This document shows, in pieces, positions 7,844-16,796 of a stretch of DNA of 64,000 bases. The notes below the pieces were generated by a model. It was given only the letters and a program-made list of their open reading frames with translations. It was not told where the DNA came from and did not search any database. Source of the DNA: Micromonospora haikouensis (GTDB taxonomy: Bacteria; Actinomycetota; Actinomycetes; Mycobacteriales; Micromonosporaceae); NCBI RefSeq assembly GCF_900091595.1, contig NZ_FMCW01000017.1, positions 111,763 through 175,762 on the forward strand, read 5' to 3'. Within the stretch, counting starts at the first letter, position 1; the number at the start of each line of letters is the position of its first letter. Position numbers and translations under genes: made by a program.

Positions 7844-10579
7844 TCACGGCGGAACGTGGCGGCCGTCCGCACCGGACAGACGGTGCCAGACCCGGTCGCG
7901 GGTGAACGGCAGGTCGGTGAAGCGGACCCCGGTCGCGTCGCGCAGCGCGTTGGCCATGGCCGCGGCGACCGGGTTGAACGGGCTCTCGCTCATCGACTTC
8001 GCCCCGGCCGGCCCCACCGGGTCGGCGGTCCGCGCGAAGTGCACCTCCGTACGCGGCACGTCGGCGAAGGTCGGCAGGTGGTAGTCGCGGAAGCCGGTGG
8101 TGGTCACCCGACCCCCGGCGTCGAGGCGGACGTGCTCGGCGAGGGTGGCGCCGAGCGCCTGCGCCACGCCCCCCTCGACCTGGGCGCGGCACTGCATCGG
8201 GTTCAGCACCGTGCCGGCGTCCGCGGCGTGCACGCTGCGCAGCACTGTGATCTCGCCGGTCTCGGGGTCGACGGCGATGCGGAACCAGTGGACGTTGAAC
8301 GCCACCGACCGCTCGGCACCGTCGGCGTGCCCGGTGGCGGTCGGCGGGGTGCCCCGGGCGGCGGCCAGCCGGTGCAGGTCGGCCAGGGGCAGCGGCGCGC
8401 CGCCGCCGTGGACGGCGTCGGGGCCCAGCCGCAGGCCGGCGGGGTCGGCGCCGGGGCGGGCCCCGGCCGCGAGGTCGAGCAGCAGCGCGCGCAGCGCGGT
8501 GGCCGCCCGGAGCACGGCGGTGCCGGCCACCGTCGTGGCGGTGGAGGCGAACGCGCCGGTGTCGTGCCCGACCAGCGCCGTGTCCGACTGCCGGACCCGG
8601 ATCCGGTCCACCGTGGTCTCCAGCACGTCGGCGGCGATCTGCCGGTGGACCGTGGTGGAGCCGTTGCCGAACTCGGCCGTCCCCACGTCGAGCTGGTAGC
8701 CGCCGGCCGGGGTGAGGCTCAGCCGGGCCTGACCGTGGTGTCCCCCCGGCGGCCCGGTGGCGATCATGGCCAGCGCCGATCCCTCGCCGACCAGCCATCC
8801 GGCCGGCGCGTCGGGCCCGGTGCCCGGCCGTGCCGCCGCCGCGCGGACGACGTCGAGGCACTGGTCGAGGCCGTAGCTGCGGATCGCGAGGTCGGCCGCG
8901 TGGCCGGCCGGGGTGACCAGGTCGTCGCCGTCGCGGACGACGTTGCGGGCGCGGAACTCCTCCGGCGCGACGCCCAGCCGGCGGGCCAGCTCGTCGACGG
9001 CCGACTCGACGGCGAAGGAGACCTGGCCGAGGCCGTACCCCCGGAAGGCCCCGGCCGGGACGGTGTTGGTGTAGACCGCGAAGGCGTCGATGCGCGTGGC
9101 GGGACACCGGTAGACGGCCACCGACTCCGCGCAGCCGTGGAAGAGCACCCCCGGGCCGTGGTTGCCGTACGCGCCGGTGTCCGAGACCACCCGCAGCCGC
9201 AGCGCGGTCAGCGTCCCGTCGCGCCGGCCGCCGACGCGGACCCGGACGGTGAACGGGTGCCGGGTGGTGGCGGCCGTGAACTGCTCGGCCCGGGTGAACT
9301 CCAGCTTCACCGGCCGCCCGGTGCGCAGCGCGGCGAGCAGCGCCACGTCCTCGACCAGCATCTCCTGCTTGCCGCCGAAGCCGCCACCGACCCGGCCGGC
9401 GACCACCCGGATCCGCTCGGCCGGCAGGTCGAAGATGCGGGCGAGGGCCCGCCGGGTGAGGAACGGCGTCTGGGTGCTGCTGCGCACGACGATCCGCCCG
9501 TCCGGGTCGAACGACACGATGGCGCAGTGCGTCTCCAGGTGCGCGTGCTGCACCCGCTGGGTGCGGAACGTCTCCTCGTACACCACGTCGGCGGCGGCGA
9601 ACCCGGCGGCGACGTCGCCACACTCGCCGTGCAGCTCGGCGGCCACGTTGCCGGCCGGTCGGGCGATCCGCGACCGCGCGCCCTTGTCGCCGTGGATCGC
9701 CGGCGCGCCCGCCCGCATCGCCCGCTCGGGGTCGGTGACGGCGGGCAGCGGCCGGTAGTCGACGCGGACCAGGGCGCAGCCCTGCTCGGCGGCGGCCTCG
9801 GTCTCGGCGACGACGGCGGCGACCCGCTGCCCGACGTGCCGGACCACGTCGTCGAGGACCCGGGTGTCGGCCGGGTCGTCGTCGGCGTTCTCGTGCTGGG
9901 CGGTGGAGAAGAGCGCCGCCGGGGCGTCCCGGTGGGTGAGCACGGCGAGCACGCCGGGCACGGCCAGGGCCGCGCTCGCGTCGACGTCGACGATCCGGGC
10001 GTGCGGCAGCGGGGAGCGGACCAGCCGGACGTGGGCCAGGCCGGGCACCGAGACGTCGGCGGTGAACCGGGCCGCGCCGGTGACGATGTCGGGCCCGGCC
10101 GGGGCCGGCAGGTTGCGGCCGACCGCCTCGCCCGGTGCCGCGTCCTCGGTGGTGCGGACGCCGTGCAGCGCGTCGGCGATCGACCGGTACCCGGTGCACC
10201 GGCACAGGTTGCCCTTCAGGGCGGCGGGCAGGTCGGCGCGCTGCGCCTCGTCGAGGGCGACGGCGGTCATGATGAACCCGGCGGTGCAGAAGCCACACTG
10301 GAAGCCCTGGGCGTCGAGGAACCGCCGCTGCGTCTCGGCCCCGCCGGGCACCGCGGCGACGCCCTCGATGGTGGTCACCTCGCGGCCGACGGCCCGCACG
10401 GCGGGATAGAGGCAACTGTGCACCGGCACGCCGTCGACGTGCACCGTGCACGCCCCGCAGTCGCCGGTGTCGCAGCCCTTCTTCACCCCGAACCAGCCCT
10501 GTTCCCGCAGGTAGCCGCGCAGGCACTGGCCGCCGGTCGGCGCGACGGCACACGGCTGGCCGTTGACCCGTACGCTCAC
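7844..10579 (-). CDS. xanthine dehydrogenase, fused 2Fe-2S and molybdenum subunit
   Basis: This 911-aa protein fuses the small and large subunits of a xanthine dehydrogenase-type hydroxylase. Residues 1-155 carry both iron-sulfur clusters (GCDTGDCGACTVHVDG; QCGFCTAGF; NLCRCTGY). Residues from about 165 form the a/b hammerhead domain, and the rest binds the molybdenum cofactor, with VGGGFGGKQEM, GAFRGYGLGQ and GAKSMSESP, where the Glu matches the catalytic base. The enzyme oxidises hypoxanthine and xanthine to urate. The GTG at 10579 overlaps the FAD-subunit stop by 4 bp. The FAD domain, which lies between the two parts in eukaryotic XDH, is encoded separately upstream. Substrate is inferred from context. 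Confidence 0.93.
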   Translation of the reverse strand: MSVRVNGQPCAVAPTGGQCLRGYLREQGWFGVKKGCDTGDCGACTVHVDGVPVHSCLYPAVRAVGREVTTIEGVAAVPGGAETQRRFLDAQGFQCGFCTAGFIMTAVALDEAQRADLPAALKGNLCRCTGYRSIADALHGVRTTEDAAPGEAVGRNLPAPAGPDIVTGAARFTADVSVPGLAHVRLVRSPLPHARIVDVDASAALAVPGVLAVLTHRDAPAALFSTAQHENADDDPADTRVLDDVVRHVGQRVAAVVAETEAAAEQGCALVRVDYRPLPAVTDPERAMRAGAPAIHGDKGARSRIARPAGNVAAELHGECGDVAAGFAAADVVYEETFRTQRVQHAHLETHCAIVSFDPDGRIVVRSSTQTPFLTRRALARIFDLPAERIRVVAGRVGGGFGGKQEMLVEDVALLAALRTGRPVKLEFTRAEQFTAATTRHPFTVRVRVGGRRDGTLTALRLRVVSDTGAYGNHGPGVLFHGCAESVAVYRCPATRIDAFAVYTNTVPAGAFRGYGLGQVSFAVESAVDELARRLGVAPEEFRARNVVRDGDDLVTPAGHAADLAIRSYGLDQCLDVVRAAAARPGTGPDAPAGWLVGEGSALAMIATGPPGGHHGQARLSLTPAGGYQLDVGTAEFGNGSTTVHRQIAADVLETTVDRIRVRQSDTALVGHDTGAFASTATTVAGTAVLRAATALRALLLDLAAGARPGADPAGLRLGPDAVHGGGAPLPLADLHRLAAARGTPPTATGHADGAERSVAFNVHWFRIAVDPETGEITVLRSVHAADAGTVLNPMQCRAQVEGGVAQALGATLAEHVRLDAGGRVTTTGFRDYHLPTFADVPRTEVHFARTADPVGPAGAKSMSESPFNPVAAAMANALRDATGVRFTDLPFTRDRVWHRLSGADGRHVPP

Positions 10580-11415
10580 GGCGCCGTCACCCGTGCCAGC
10601 TCGGCGCGGACCTGCTCGGCCAGCCGCAGGGTCATCCGCCGCCGCCACGCCGGCAGGCCGTGCACGTCGTCGTACCAGTCCGCGGCGGGGATCCGGGCGT
10701 CCAGCAGCTCGGCCAGCTCACCCGGCCGGGGCGGGCCGGGCAGGGCGACGCCGACCGGACGCCGGGTGGCGGCGGTCACCCAGAGGGTGACCGCCCCGGT
10801 GTCGGGGTCCCGGTGGCCGACGACGAGCGCCGCCGAACGGCCGAGCGGGTGCAGCGACGCCCGCCGCAGCGCGAACCGGCCGCCCAGCACCCGCGCGGGC
10901 AGGCGGATCGTGTGCAGGTATTCGTCCGGGCGCAGCACCGTGACGCCCACGTCGCGGACCAGCCCGGTCGCCGGCACGCGCCGTTGCCGCCCGGCCAGGT
11001 CCCGGATCAGGCAGCTCCCCGCGGCGGCGGTGACCAGCGAGATCATCGGCCCGGCCGGCAGCGCCGCGCAGAGGTTGCCGCCGACCGTCGCGACGTTCCA
11101 CACCTTGAACGAGGCGAGGAACGCGTCGCAGCAGTCCCGGATCAGCGGGCCCAGCGACGGCCAGCACGGCGGCGGCGCATACCGGGACAGCTCGGCGACG
11201 GTGCAGGTCGCGGCGACGTCGAGGCCCGGCTCGCCGGGGTCGGGGCTGACCCGCAGCGGGGGCCAGGCCAGGGTGGTGAGGTCGCGCAGCCGGCGGACCT
11301 GCGGTTGCGGCTGCGCGAAGAGGTGGGTGCCGCCGCCGAGCCAGCGGTCGCCCTCCCGCCACGCGTCGGCGTCCGCGGCGATCACGTCCTGCACGGTGAA
11401 CAGGTCCACAGGCAT
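10576..11415 (-). CDS. xanthine dehydrogenase FAD-binding subunit
   Basis: This 279-aa FAD-binding molybdopterin dehydrogenase subunit has the flavin-binding segments LGGGTHLFAQ and WNVATVGGNLCAALPAG and a C-terminal CO-dehydrogenase-flavoprotein-like domain. It carries electrons from the 2Fe-2S clusters to NAD+. The ATG at 11415 is supported by GGAAG 6 nt upstream; the open frame extends 56 codons further without a ribosome site. It is the first gene of the minus-strand half of the purine cluster and is translationally coupled to the fused subunit. Confidence 0.92.
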   Translation of the reverse strand: MPVDLFTVQDVIAADADAWREGDRWLGGGTHLFAQPQPQVRRLRDLTTLAWPPLRVSPDPGEPGLDVAATCTVAELSRYAPPPCWPSLGPLIRDCCDAFLASFKVWNVATVGGNLCAALPAGPMISLVTAAAGSCLIRDLAGRQRRVPATGLVRDVGVTVLRPDEYLHTIRLPARVLGGRFALRRASLHPLGRSAALVVGHRDPDTGAVTLWVTAATRRPVGVALPGPPRPGELAELLDARIPAADWYDDVHGLPAWRRRMTLRLAEQVRAELARVTAP

Positions 11416-11620
11416 CGCGCTTCCGTTGGGGGCGGATGCCGCCGGTCGAGGCGCCCGGGGTGCGGGCGGGCCGGCGGCGGTGGCCGTTGAGGGGAATCCA
11501 AGCAACCCGGCCGCCGGCCCGACAATGCGCGCCGGCGACAACGCCGCCGGGGGCGGGACCGTCCCGGTTGGACGAAGCTCCAAACCGGGGCGGGCGTCGC
11601 CGGGACCGGGGCGGACGCCC

Positions 11621-11650
11621 TTGACAGCCTCCCGGCCCGCTCCGCATGGT
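11621..11650 (+). promoter_or_regulatory. candidate promoter in the 333-bp divergent purine control region
   Basis: The gap 11416-11748 separates the two divergent halves of the purine gene cluster. It holds a perfect TTGACA -35 box (11621-11626) and, 18 bp on, a weak CATGGT -10 (11645-11650), reading toward the MocA/XdhC genes. No clear large palindrome for PucR was seen. The rest of the gap shows nothing gene-like. The -10 match is poor, so the call is tentative. Confidence 0.4.
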
Positions 11651-11748
11651 GGGCCGGTCGACGCCCGTTCGGCCCGTGCCGGGACCGCCGGTGGCCCGGC
11701 GCGGGCATCGACAGGCGTGGGCGCTCCATCCGGCGCGAGGGAGACGTC

Positions 11749-12426
11749 GTGCAGCTGTCCCGTACCCCCGGTTCACCCCCCGCCGTCGCCGGGCTGGTGC
11801 TCGCCGCCGGCGCCGGCCGCCGCTACGGCAGGCCCAAGGCGCTCGTGCACCACCGCGGCTCGCTGCTGGTGGAACGCGCGGTGCGTACCCTCGTCGGGGC
11901 CGGCTGCTCGCCGGCGCTGGTGGTGCTCGGCGCGGCGGCCGACCGGGTCCGCGCCGACGCCGACCTCTCCGCCGCCCGGGTGGTGGGCAACCCCCGGTGG
12001 GCCACCGGGCTGGGCTCCTCGCTGCGGGTGGGGCTGCGGGCACTGGCCGGCACCGACGCGGTGGCCGTGGTGGTGCTGCTGGTCGACATGCCGGGGGTCT
12101 CCGCCGAGGCGGTGCGGCGGGTCGCGGCCGGCGCCACCCCGGCGTGCCTGGCCACGGCCGGCTACGGGCCGGGCCGCCGGGGTCATCCGGTGCTGCTGGG
12201 CCGGGAGCACTGGCCCGGCGTGTGCGCCTGCGCCGTCGGTGACAGCGGCGCGGGCGGCTACCTGCGGCAACGGCTCGACCGGGTGCGGATCGTGCCGTGC
12301 GCCGACGTGGCCGACGACGTCGACCTCGACGTCCCGCCCGCCGACCCCACCGCCACCGGGTCCGCCACCGCCACGCCGCCCCCCGCCACCGGGTCCGCCG
12401 ACGACGGGTGGCCCGGCCGTGGATGA
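11749..12426 (+). CDS. MocA-like nucleotidyltransferase (molybdenum cofactor)
   Basis: This 225-aa protein has the nucleotidyltransferase signature LVLAAGAGRRYGRPKALV near the N-terminus and the LLVDMPGVS metal-site motif mid-protein. It belongs to the MobA/MocA superfamily and probably makes molybdopterin cytosine dinucleotide or a related cofactor for the xanthine dehydrogenase encoded divergently. The last 30 residues are a Thr/Pro/Ala-rich tail. The GTG at 11749 is preceded by gcgaggga. Its end overlaps xdhC by 8 bp. The exact nucleotide (CMP or GMP) cannot be told. Confidence 0.85.
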   Translation: MQLSRTPGSPPAVAGLVLAAGAGRRYGRPKALVHHRGSLLVERAVRTLVGAGCSPALVVLGAAADRVRADADLSAARVVGNPRWATGLGSSLRVGLRALAGTDAVAVVVLLVDMPGVSAEAVRRVAAGATPACLATAGYGPGRRGHPVLLGREHWPGVCACAVGDSGAGGYLRQRLDRVRIVPCADVADDVDLDVPPADPTATGSATATPPPATGSADDGWPGRG

Positions 12427-13528
12427 GGTGCTCGCCGAGCTGGTGCGCCGCTGCGCCGACGGCGACGCCGTCGGCCTGGCCACCGTCGTCGAGACCTGGC
12501 GCAGCGCGCCCCACCCGGCCGGCACCGCGATGCTGGTCGGCCCGGACGGCGCGGTCACCGGCAGCGTCTCCGGCGGCTGCGTCGAGGCCGCGCTGCACGA
12601 CGCCTGCCGCCAGGCCGTGCGCACCGGGCGGCCCGCGCTGCTGCGCTTCGGGGTGGCCGGCGCCGACGCGTTCGCGGCGGGCCTGACCTGCGGGGGAACC
12701 ATCGAGGTGTACGTCGAGCGGGTCGACCGCGCCGGCTTCGCGGAGCTGCCGGTGCTGGCCGGTGCCGTCCGCGCGGGCACGGCGGTGGCGGTGCTGACCT
12801 GCGTGCAGGGGCCGCCGGGGCGGCTCGGCCGGCGGATGGTCGCCGGGCCGGACGGCCACCACGGCAGCCTCGGCGACCCCCGGTTGGACGAGGCGGCGCT
12901 GGCCGCCGGCCGCCGGCTGCTGGCCGAGGGGCGCAGCGGGTCGGTGCGGCTGCCGCCCGCCGGTCCCGGCGCGGCGGGGCGGGTGCGGGTGCTGGTGCGT
13001 TCCTATCCCCCGCCGCCCCGGTTGATCGTGTGCGGCGCGATCGACGTGGCGGCCGAGCTGGCCCGCATCGGCGTCGTCCTCGGCTACCGGGTCACCGTCT
13101 GCGACGCCCGCCCGGTCTTCGCCACCGCGCGCCGCTTCCCGCAGGCCCGGGAGGTGGTGGTCGACTGGCCGCACCGCTACCTCGCGGCCGAGGCCGAGGC
13201 GGGGCGACTGGACGGGCGCACCGCCGTGTGCGTGCTCACCCACGACGCCAGGTTCGACGTCCCGGTGCTGCGGCTGGCCCTCGACCTCCCGCTGGGCTTC
13301 GTCGGGGCGCTGGGCTCCCGGCGGACCCACCACGACCGGCTCGGCCGGCTCCGCGCGGCCGGCGTCACCGAGGCGGCGCTGGCCCGGCTCAGTTCCCCCG
13401 TGGGCCTGGACGTGGGGGGCCGCGACGCCGCCGAGGTCGCGGTCAGCATCGCCGCGGAACTCGTCGCGGTGCGGCACGGCCGCGCGGGCGGCCGGCTGCG
13501 CGACGCCACCGGCCGCATCCACGGCTGA
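12419..13528 (+). CDS. xdhC: XdhC family molybdenum cofactor maturation protein
   Basis: This 369-aa protein has the XdhC/CoxI N-terminal domain (GLATVVETWRSAPHPAGTAM, TGSVSGGCVEAA) and a C-terminal Rossmann domain (LIVCGAIDVAAELARIG, VGALGSRRTHHDRL). XdhC binds sulfurated molybdenum cofactor and delivers it to xanthine dehydrogenase. The GTG at 12419 overlaps the preceding gene by 8 bp; an alternative would need a later start that cuts the conserved N-terminus. Context with the divergent xdh genes supports the role. Confidence 0.92.
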   Translation: MDEVLAELVRRCADGDAVGLATVVETWRSAPHPAGTAMLVGPDGAVTGSVSGGCVEAALHDACRQAVRTGRPALLRFGVAGADAFAAGLTCGGTIEVYVERVDRAGFAELPVLAGAVRAGTAVAVLTCVQGPPGRLGRRMVAGPDGHHGSLGDPRLDEAALAAGRRLLAEGRSGSVRLPPAGPGAAGRVRVLVRSYPPPPRLIVCGAIDVAAELARIGVVLGYRVTVCDARPVFATARRFPQAREVVVDWPHRYLAAEAEAGRLDGRTAVCVLTHDARFDVPVLRLALDLPLGFVGALGSRRTHHDRLGRLRAAGVTEAALARLSSPVGLDVGGRDAAEVAVSIAAELVAVRHGRAGGRLRDATGRIHG

Positions 13529-13544
13529 CGCGCCCCGCTCGCCG

Positions 13545-13586
13545 CGGCAACGGCAACGGCAACGGCTGCGGCTGCGGCTGCGGCTG
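13545..13586 (+). repeat. compound hexanucleotide repeat (CGGCAA)3(CGGCTG)4
   Basis: Seven hexanucleotide units differing in two bases lie in the xdhC-uraD intergenic gap, just after the xdhC stop. It is a short simple-sequence repeat with no coding role visible. Unit number might vary between strains. Confidence 0.85.
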
Positions 13587-13731
13587 AGCGTGGTCGGGCC
13601 CGGCGGACGCTGGACGAACGTACAACGGCGGTGCCGGGAAGTCCGGCGGTTTTGGTCGTCGCGGCGCTGTCGACCCCACCGGTCGGCCTGTTTGACTGCT
13701 CCTGCGACGGGCGGGCCAGGGGAGGCGACCG

Positions 13732-14238
13732 GTGACACGGATCGAGGAGTTCAACGCGCTCGCCGCGCAGCGGGCCGAGGACGATCTGCTGGCCTGCTGC
13801 GCCGTGCCCCGCTGGGCCCGCGAGGTCGCGGCCGGGCGGCCGTACCCGGACCTGGCCGCGCTGCTGGCCGCGGCGCACGCCGCCAGCGCGGGGCTGACCT
13901 GGCCGGAGGTCGCGCAGGCGCTCGCCGCCCACCCGCGCATCGGCCAGCGCCCGGCGGGGCAGCGCCGGGAGGACGGCTGGTCGCGCGGGGAACAGTCCGG
14001 CCTGGACGCAGCGTCCGCCCGGAGCCGGGCCGACATCGCCGAGGCCAACGAGGCGTACGAGCGCCGCTTCGGGCACCTGTTCCTGGTCTGCGCCGCCGGC
14101 CGCAGCGACGCGGAGCTGCTCGCCGCCGCCCGGGACCGGCTGGCGCACGACGAGGCCACCGAACGGGAGGTGGTACGCGGGGAACTGGCGAAGATCGCCG
14201 CGCTGCGGATCAGGAAGCTGCTCGATGGGCCGGCCTGA
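13732..14238 (+). CDS. uraD: 2-oxo-4-hydroxy-4-carboxy-5-ureidoimidazoline (OHCU) decarboxylase
   Basis: This 168-aa protein converts OHCU to S-allantoin, the third step after urate oxidase. It shows the family's FNALAAQRAEDDLLACCAVPRW start, the catalytic AHPRIG motif (His), the SRGEQSGLD segment and NxxYERRFGHLFLVCAAGR. The GTG at 13732 follows ggggaggcgacc. It overlaps the next gene by 14 bp. It is the first urate-pathway gene of an operon in which order follows function loosely. Confidence 0.94.
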   Translation: MTRIEEFNALAAQRAEDDLLACCAVPRWAREVAAGRPYPDLAALLAAAHAASAGLTWPEVAQALAAHPRIGQRPAGQRREDGWSRGEQSGLDAASARSRADIAEANEAYERRFGHLFLVCAAGRSDAELLAAARDRLAHDEATEREVVRGELAKIAALRIRKLLDGPA

Positions 14239-14578
14239 CGCGGGGGCGACCGCGCCGCTGTCCACGCACGTGCTGGACACGGTCGTCGGCGCGCCCGCGC
14301 CGGGCATCGGCGTCCGGCTCGACCGGCTCGACGGCGCGCGGTGGCGGCAGGTCGCCGCCGGTCGCACCGACGCCGACGGCCGGCTGCGCGACTGGGTGCC
14401 GGCGGCACAGTGGAGGGTCGGCCGGTACCGGCTCGTCTTCGGCCTCGACGGGCACCTCGGGCCGGATCCCTTCTTCCCGGAGGTGGTGCTCACCTTCGCC
14501 GTCGGCGACCCCGCGGCGCACCTGCACCTGCCGCTGCTGCTCAGCCCGTTCGGCTACACCACCTACCGAGGGAGTTGA
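14225..14578 (+). CDS. 5-hydroxyisourate hydrolase
   Basis: This 117-aa transthyretin-like protein hydrolyses 5-hydroxyisourate, the product of urate oxidase, to OHCU. It has the N-terminal LSTHVLDTVVGAPA motif (active-site His) and the C-terminal YRGS tetrapeptide that marks hydrolases rather than transthyretins. The ATG at 14225 overlaps uraD by 14 bp, with a good ribosome site (aggaag) upstream. Length is complete. Confidence 0.95.
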   Translation: MGRPDAGATAPLSTHVLDTVVGAPAPGIGVRLDRLDGARWRQVAAGRTDADGRLRDWVPAAQWRVGRYRLVFGLDGHLGPDPFFPEVVLTFAVGDPAAHLHLPLLLSPFGYTTYRGS

Positions 14579-14581
14579 CAG

Positions 14582-15436
14582 ATGGGAATCGTGCTGGGGC
14601 CCAACCGGTACGGCAAGGCCCAGGTGCGCGTGGTCCACGTGGTCCGCGACGGCGACCGGCACACGCTGCGGGACCTCGACGTGCGGACCGCCCTCGCCGG
14701 CGACCTGGCCGCCACCCATCTCACCGGCGACAACAGCCAGGTGCTGCCGACCGACTCGCAGAAGAACACGGTGTACGCGTTCGCCCGTAAACACGGCGTC
14801 GCCTCCCCCGAGGCGTTCGCGCTCCTGCTGGCCCGGCACTTCGTGCACAGCCAGCCGGCCGTCCGGCGTGCCGAGGTGGCGGTGCGGGAGTTCGGCTGGC
14901 AGCGGCTCGGGCAGCACTCCTTCCAGCGCGGCGGCGCGGAGACCCGCACCGCGACGGCCACCTACGACGGCGAGACCGCCCGGGTCGTGTCGGGCCTGAC
15001 CGACCTGGTGCTGTTGAACACCACGAACTCCGAGTTCCACGGCTTCGTGCGCGACGAGTACACGACGCTGCCGGAGACCACCGACCGGATCCTGGCCACC
15101 GCCGTGGACGCCCGCTGGCGGCACCTCGACGCCGACGCCGACTGGGACGCCGCCCACCGGCAGGTGCGCGAGGCGCTGGTCGCCGCGTTCGTCGAGACGT
15201 ACAGCAGGTCGTTGCAGCAGACCCTGTACGCGATGGGCCGCCGGGTGCTGGAGGCCAGGCCGGAGGTGGCGGAGATCCGGCTGTCGCTGCCCAACCGGCA
15301 CCACATCCCGGTCGACCTGTCGCCGTTCGGGCTGGACAACCCCAACGCCGTCTTCGTCGCCACCGACCAGCCGTACGGGGTGATCGAGGGCACCGTCGGC
15401 CGCGACGGCGTCGCCCCGGCCGACGGCGACTGGTGA
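14582..15436 (+). CDS. urate oxidase (factor-independent uricase)
   Basis: This 284-aa cofactor-free uricase oxidises urate to 5-hydroxyisourate with O2. It contains two tunnelling-fold repeats. Landmarks are NRYGKAQVRVVHV, LTGDNSQVLPTDSQKNTVYA (the active-site Thr and Lys region), SGLTDLVLLNTTNSEFHGF and LPNRHHIPVDLSPFG. It starts 3 nt after the HIU hydrolase stop, with ggga upstream. Three consecutive enzymes here convert urate to S-allantoin without releasing unstable intermediates. Confidence 0.97.
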   Translation: MGIVLGPNRYGKAQVRVVHVVRDGDRHTLRDLDVRTALAGDLAATHLTGDNSQVLPTDSQKNTVYAFARKHGVASPEAFALLLARHFVHSQPAVRRAEVAVREFGWQRLGQHSFQRGGAETRTATATYDGETARVVSGLTDLVLLNTTNSEFHGFVRDEYTTLPETTDRILATAVDARWRHLDADADWDAAHRQVREALVAAFVETYSRSLQQTLYAMGRRVLEARPEVAEIRLSLPNRHHIPVDLSPFGLDNPNAVFVATDQPYGVIEGTVGRDGVAPADGDW

Positions 15437-15440
15437 CGCC

Positions 15441-16796
15441 GTGATCGTCATCGACAACTGCGCCGTCGCCACGGTCGACGCCGCCGGCAGCGAGCACCGC
15501 GCCGGGCACGTGGTGATCGGCGACGACGGGCGGATCGCCGCCGTCGGGGCCGGGCCGGCCGGGCCGGTGGACCCGTCGGCCCGCCGGATCGACGGCACCG
15601 GTTGCCTGGCCACCCCGGGCCTGGTCAACACCCACCACCACCTCTACCAGTGGGTGACCCGGGGGCTGGCCCAGCAGTCGGACCTGTTCGGCTGGCTCAC
15701 CACCCTCTATCCCGTCTGGGCGCACCTGGACGCCGACATCGTCCACGCGGCGTCGGCCGCCGGGCTGGGCTGGCTCGCCCTGTCCGGCTGCACCACCAGC
15801 ACCGACCACCACTACGTGTTCCCCCCGGGCCGCGACGACCCGCTGGCCGCCGAGATCGAGGCCGCCCGGCGGATCGGGCTGCGCTTCCAGCCGTGCCGGG
15901 GGTCGATGGACCTCGGCCGGTCGGCGGGCGGCCTGCCCCCGGACTCGCTGGTGGAGGAGACCGAGGCGGCGCTGCTGGCCACCGAGGCCGCCATCGACCG
16001 CCACCACGACCCGTCCCCCGGCTCGATGCTGCGCGTCTCCGTGGCCCCGTGCTCGCCGTTCTCGGTCACCGGCACCCTGATGCGGGAGTCCGCCGCGCTG
16101 GCCCGGCGGCGGGGGGTCCGGCTGCACACCCACCTCGCGGAGACCGTCGAGGAGGAGGAATACTGCCGCGCCACCCACGGCTGCACCCCGGTCGAGTACG
16201 CCGAACAGCTCGGCTGGCTCGGCGACGACGTGTGGCTGGCCCACGGCGTACACCTGGACGACCCGGCGGTGGCGAAGCTGGCCGCCACCGGCACGGCGGT
16301 GGCGCACTGCCCCAGCTCGAACGCCCGCCTCGGCGCGGGCACCGCCCGCGTGCCGGACCTGCTCGCCGCCGGGGTGCCGGTGGGCCTCGGCGTCGACGGC
16401 GCGGCCTCCCAGGAGGCCGGCCAGCTCGGCGCGGAGCTGCGCCAGGCGCTGTACGCGGCCCGGCTGCGCGGCGGCCCGGCTGCGCTGACCGCCCGGCAGG
16501 CCCTCGCCCTGGGCACCATGGGCGGGGCGCGGTGCCTCGGCCGCGCCGACGAGATCGGCTCGCTGGAGGTGGGCAAGCTCGCCGACGTCGCGCTCTGGCG
16601 CGTCGACGGGCTGGGCCACGCCGGCATCGACGACCCGGTGGCGGCGCTGGTGCTCGGCCCACCGGCGCCGCTGGCGCTGCTGCTGGTCGGCGGCCGGACC
16701 GTCGTCGAGGACGCGGAGCTGCGCACGGCCGACGCCGACGCCCTCGCCCTGGCGGCCACCGGGGCGCACCGCCGGCTGCTGGAGCGGGCCCGATGA
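15441..16796 (+). CDS. 8-oxoguanine/guanine deaminase-type amidohydrolase
   Basis: This 451-aa metal-dependent amidohydrolase of the ATZ/TRZ family is closest in style to 8-oxoguanine deaminase. Metal ligands are visible in GLVNTHHHLYQW, HTHLAETVEEEEYC and WLAHGVHLDD, with a C-terminal GVDGAAS aspartate. In this context it would feed guanine-type purines into urate or xanthine. It lies 4 bp after the uricase stop and uses a GTG start. Guanine versus 8-oxoguanine as substrate is not settled by sequence reading. Confidence 0.88.
   Translation: MIVIDNCAVATVDAAGSEHRAGHVVIGDDGRIAAVGAGPAGPVDPSARRIDGTGCLATPGLVNTHHHLYQWVTRGLAQQSDLFGWLTTLYPVWAHLDADIVHAASAAGLGWLALSGCTTSTDHHYVFPPGRDDPLAAEIEAARRIGLRFQPCRGSMDLGRSAGGLPPDSLVEETEAALLATEAAIDRHHDPSPGSMLRVSVAPCSPFSVTGTLMRESAALARRRGVRLHTHLAETVEEEEYCRATHGCTPVEYAEQLGWLGDDVWLAHGVHLDDPAVAKLAATGTAVAHCPSSNARLGAGTARVPDLLAAGVPVGLGVDGAASQEAGQLGAELRQALYAARLRGGPAALTARQALALGTMGGARCLGRADEIGSLEVGKLADVALWRVDGLGHAGIDDPVAALVLGPPAPLALLLVGGRTVVEDAELRTADADALALAATGAHRRLLERAR

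Noticed and set aside
7826..13528. A 1900-codon open frame on the plus strand ending in XdhC
   Set aside because: Only the last 369 codons are XdhC. The rest is antisense to the xanthine dehydrogenase genes and Arg/Gly/His-rich with no recognisable motif, an artefact of high GC.
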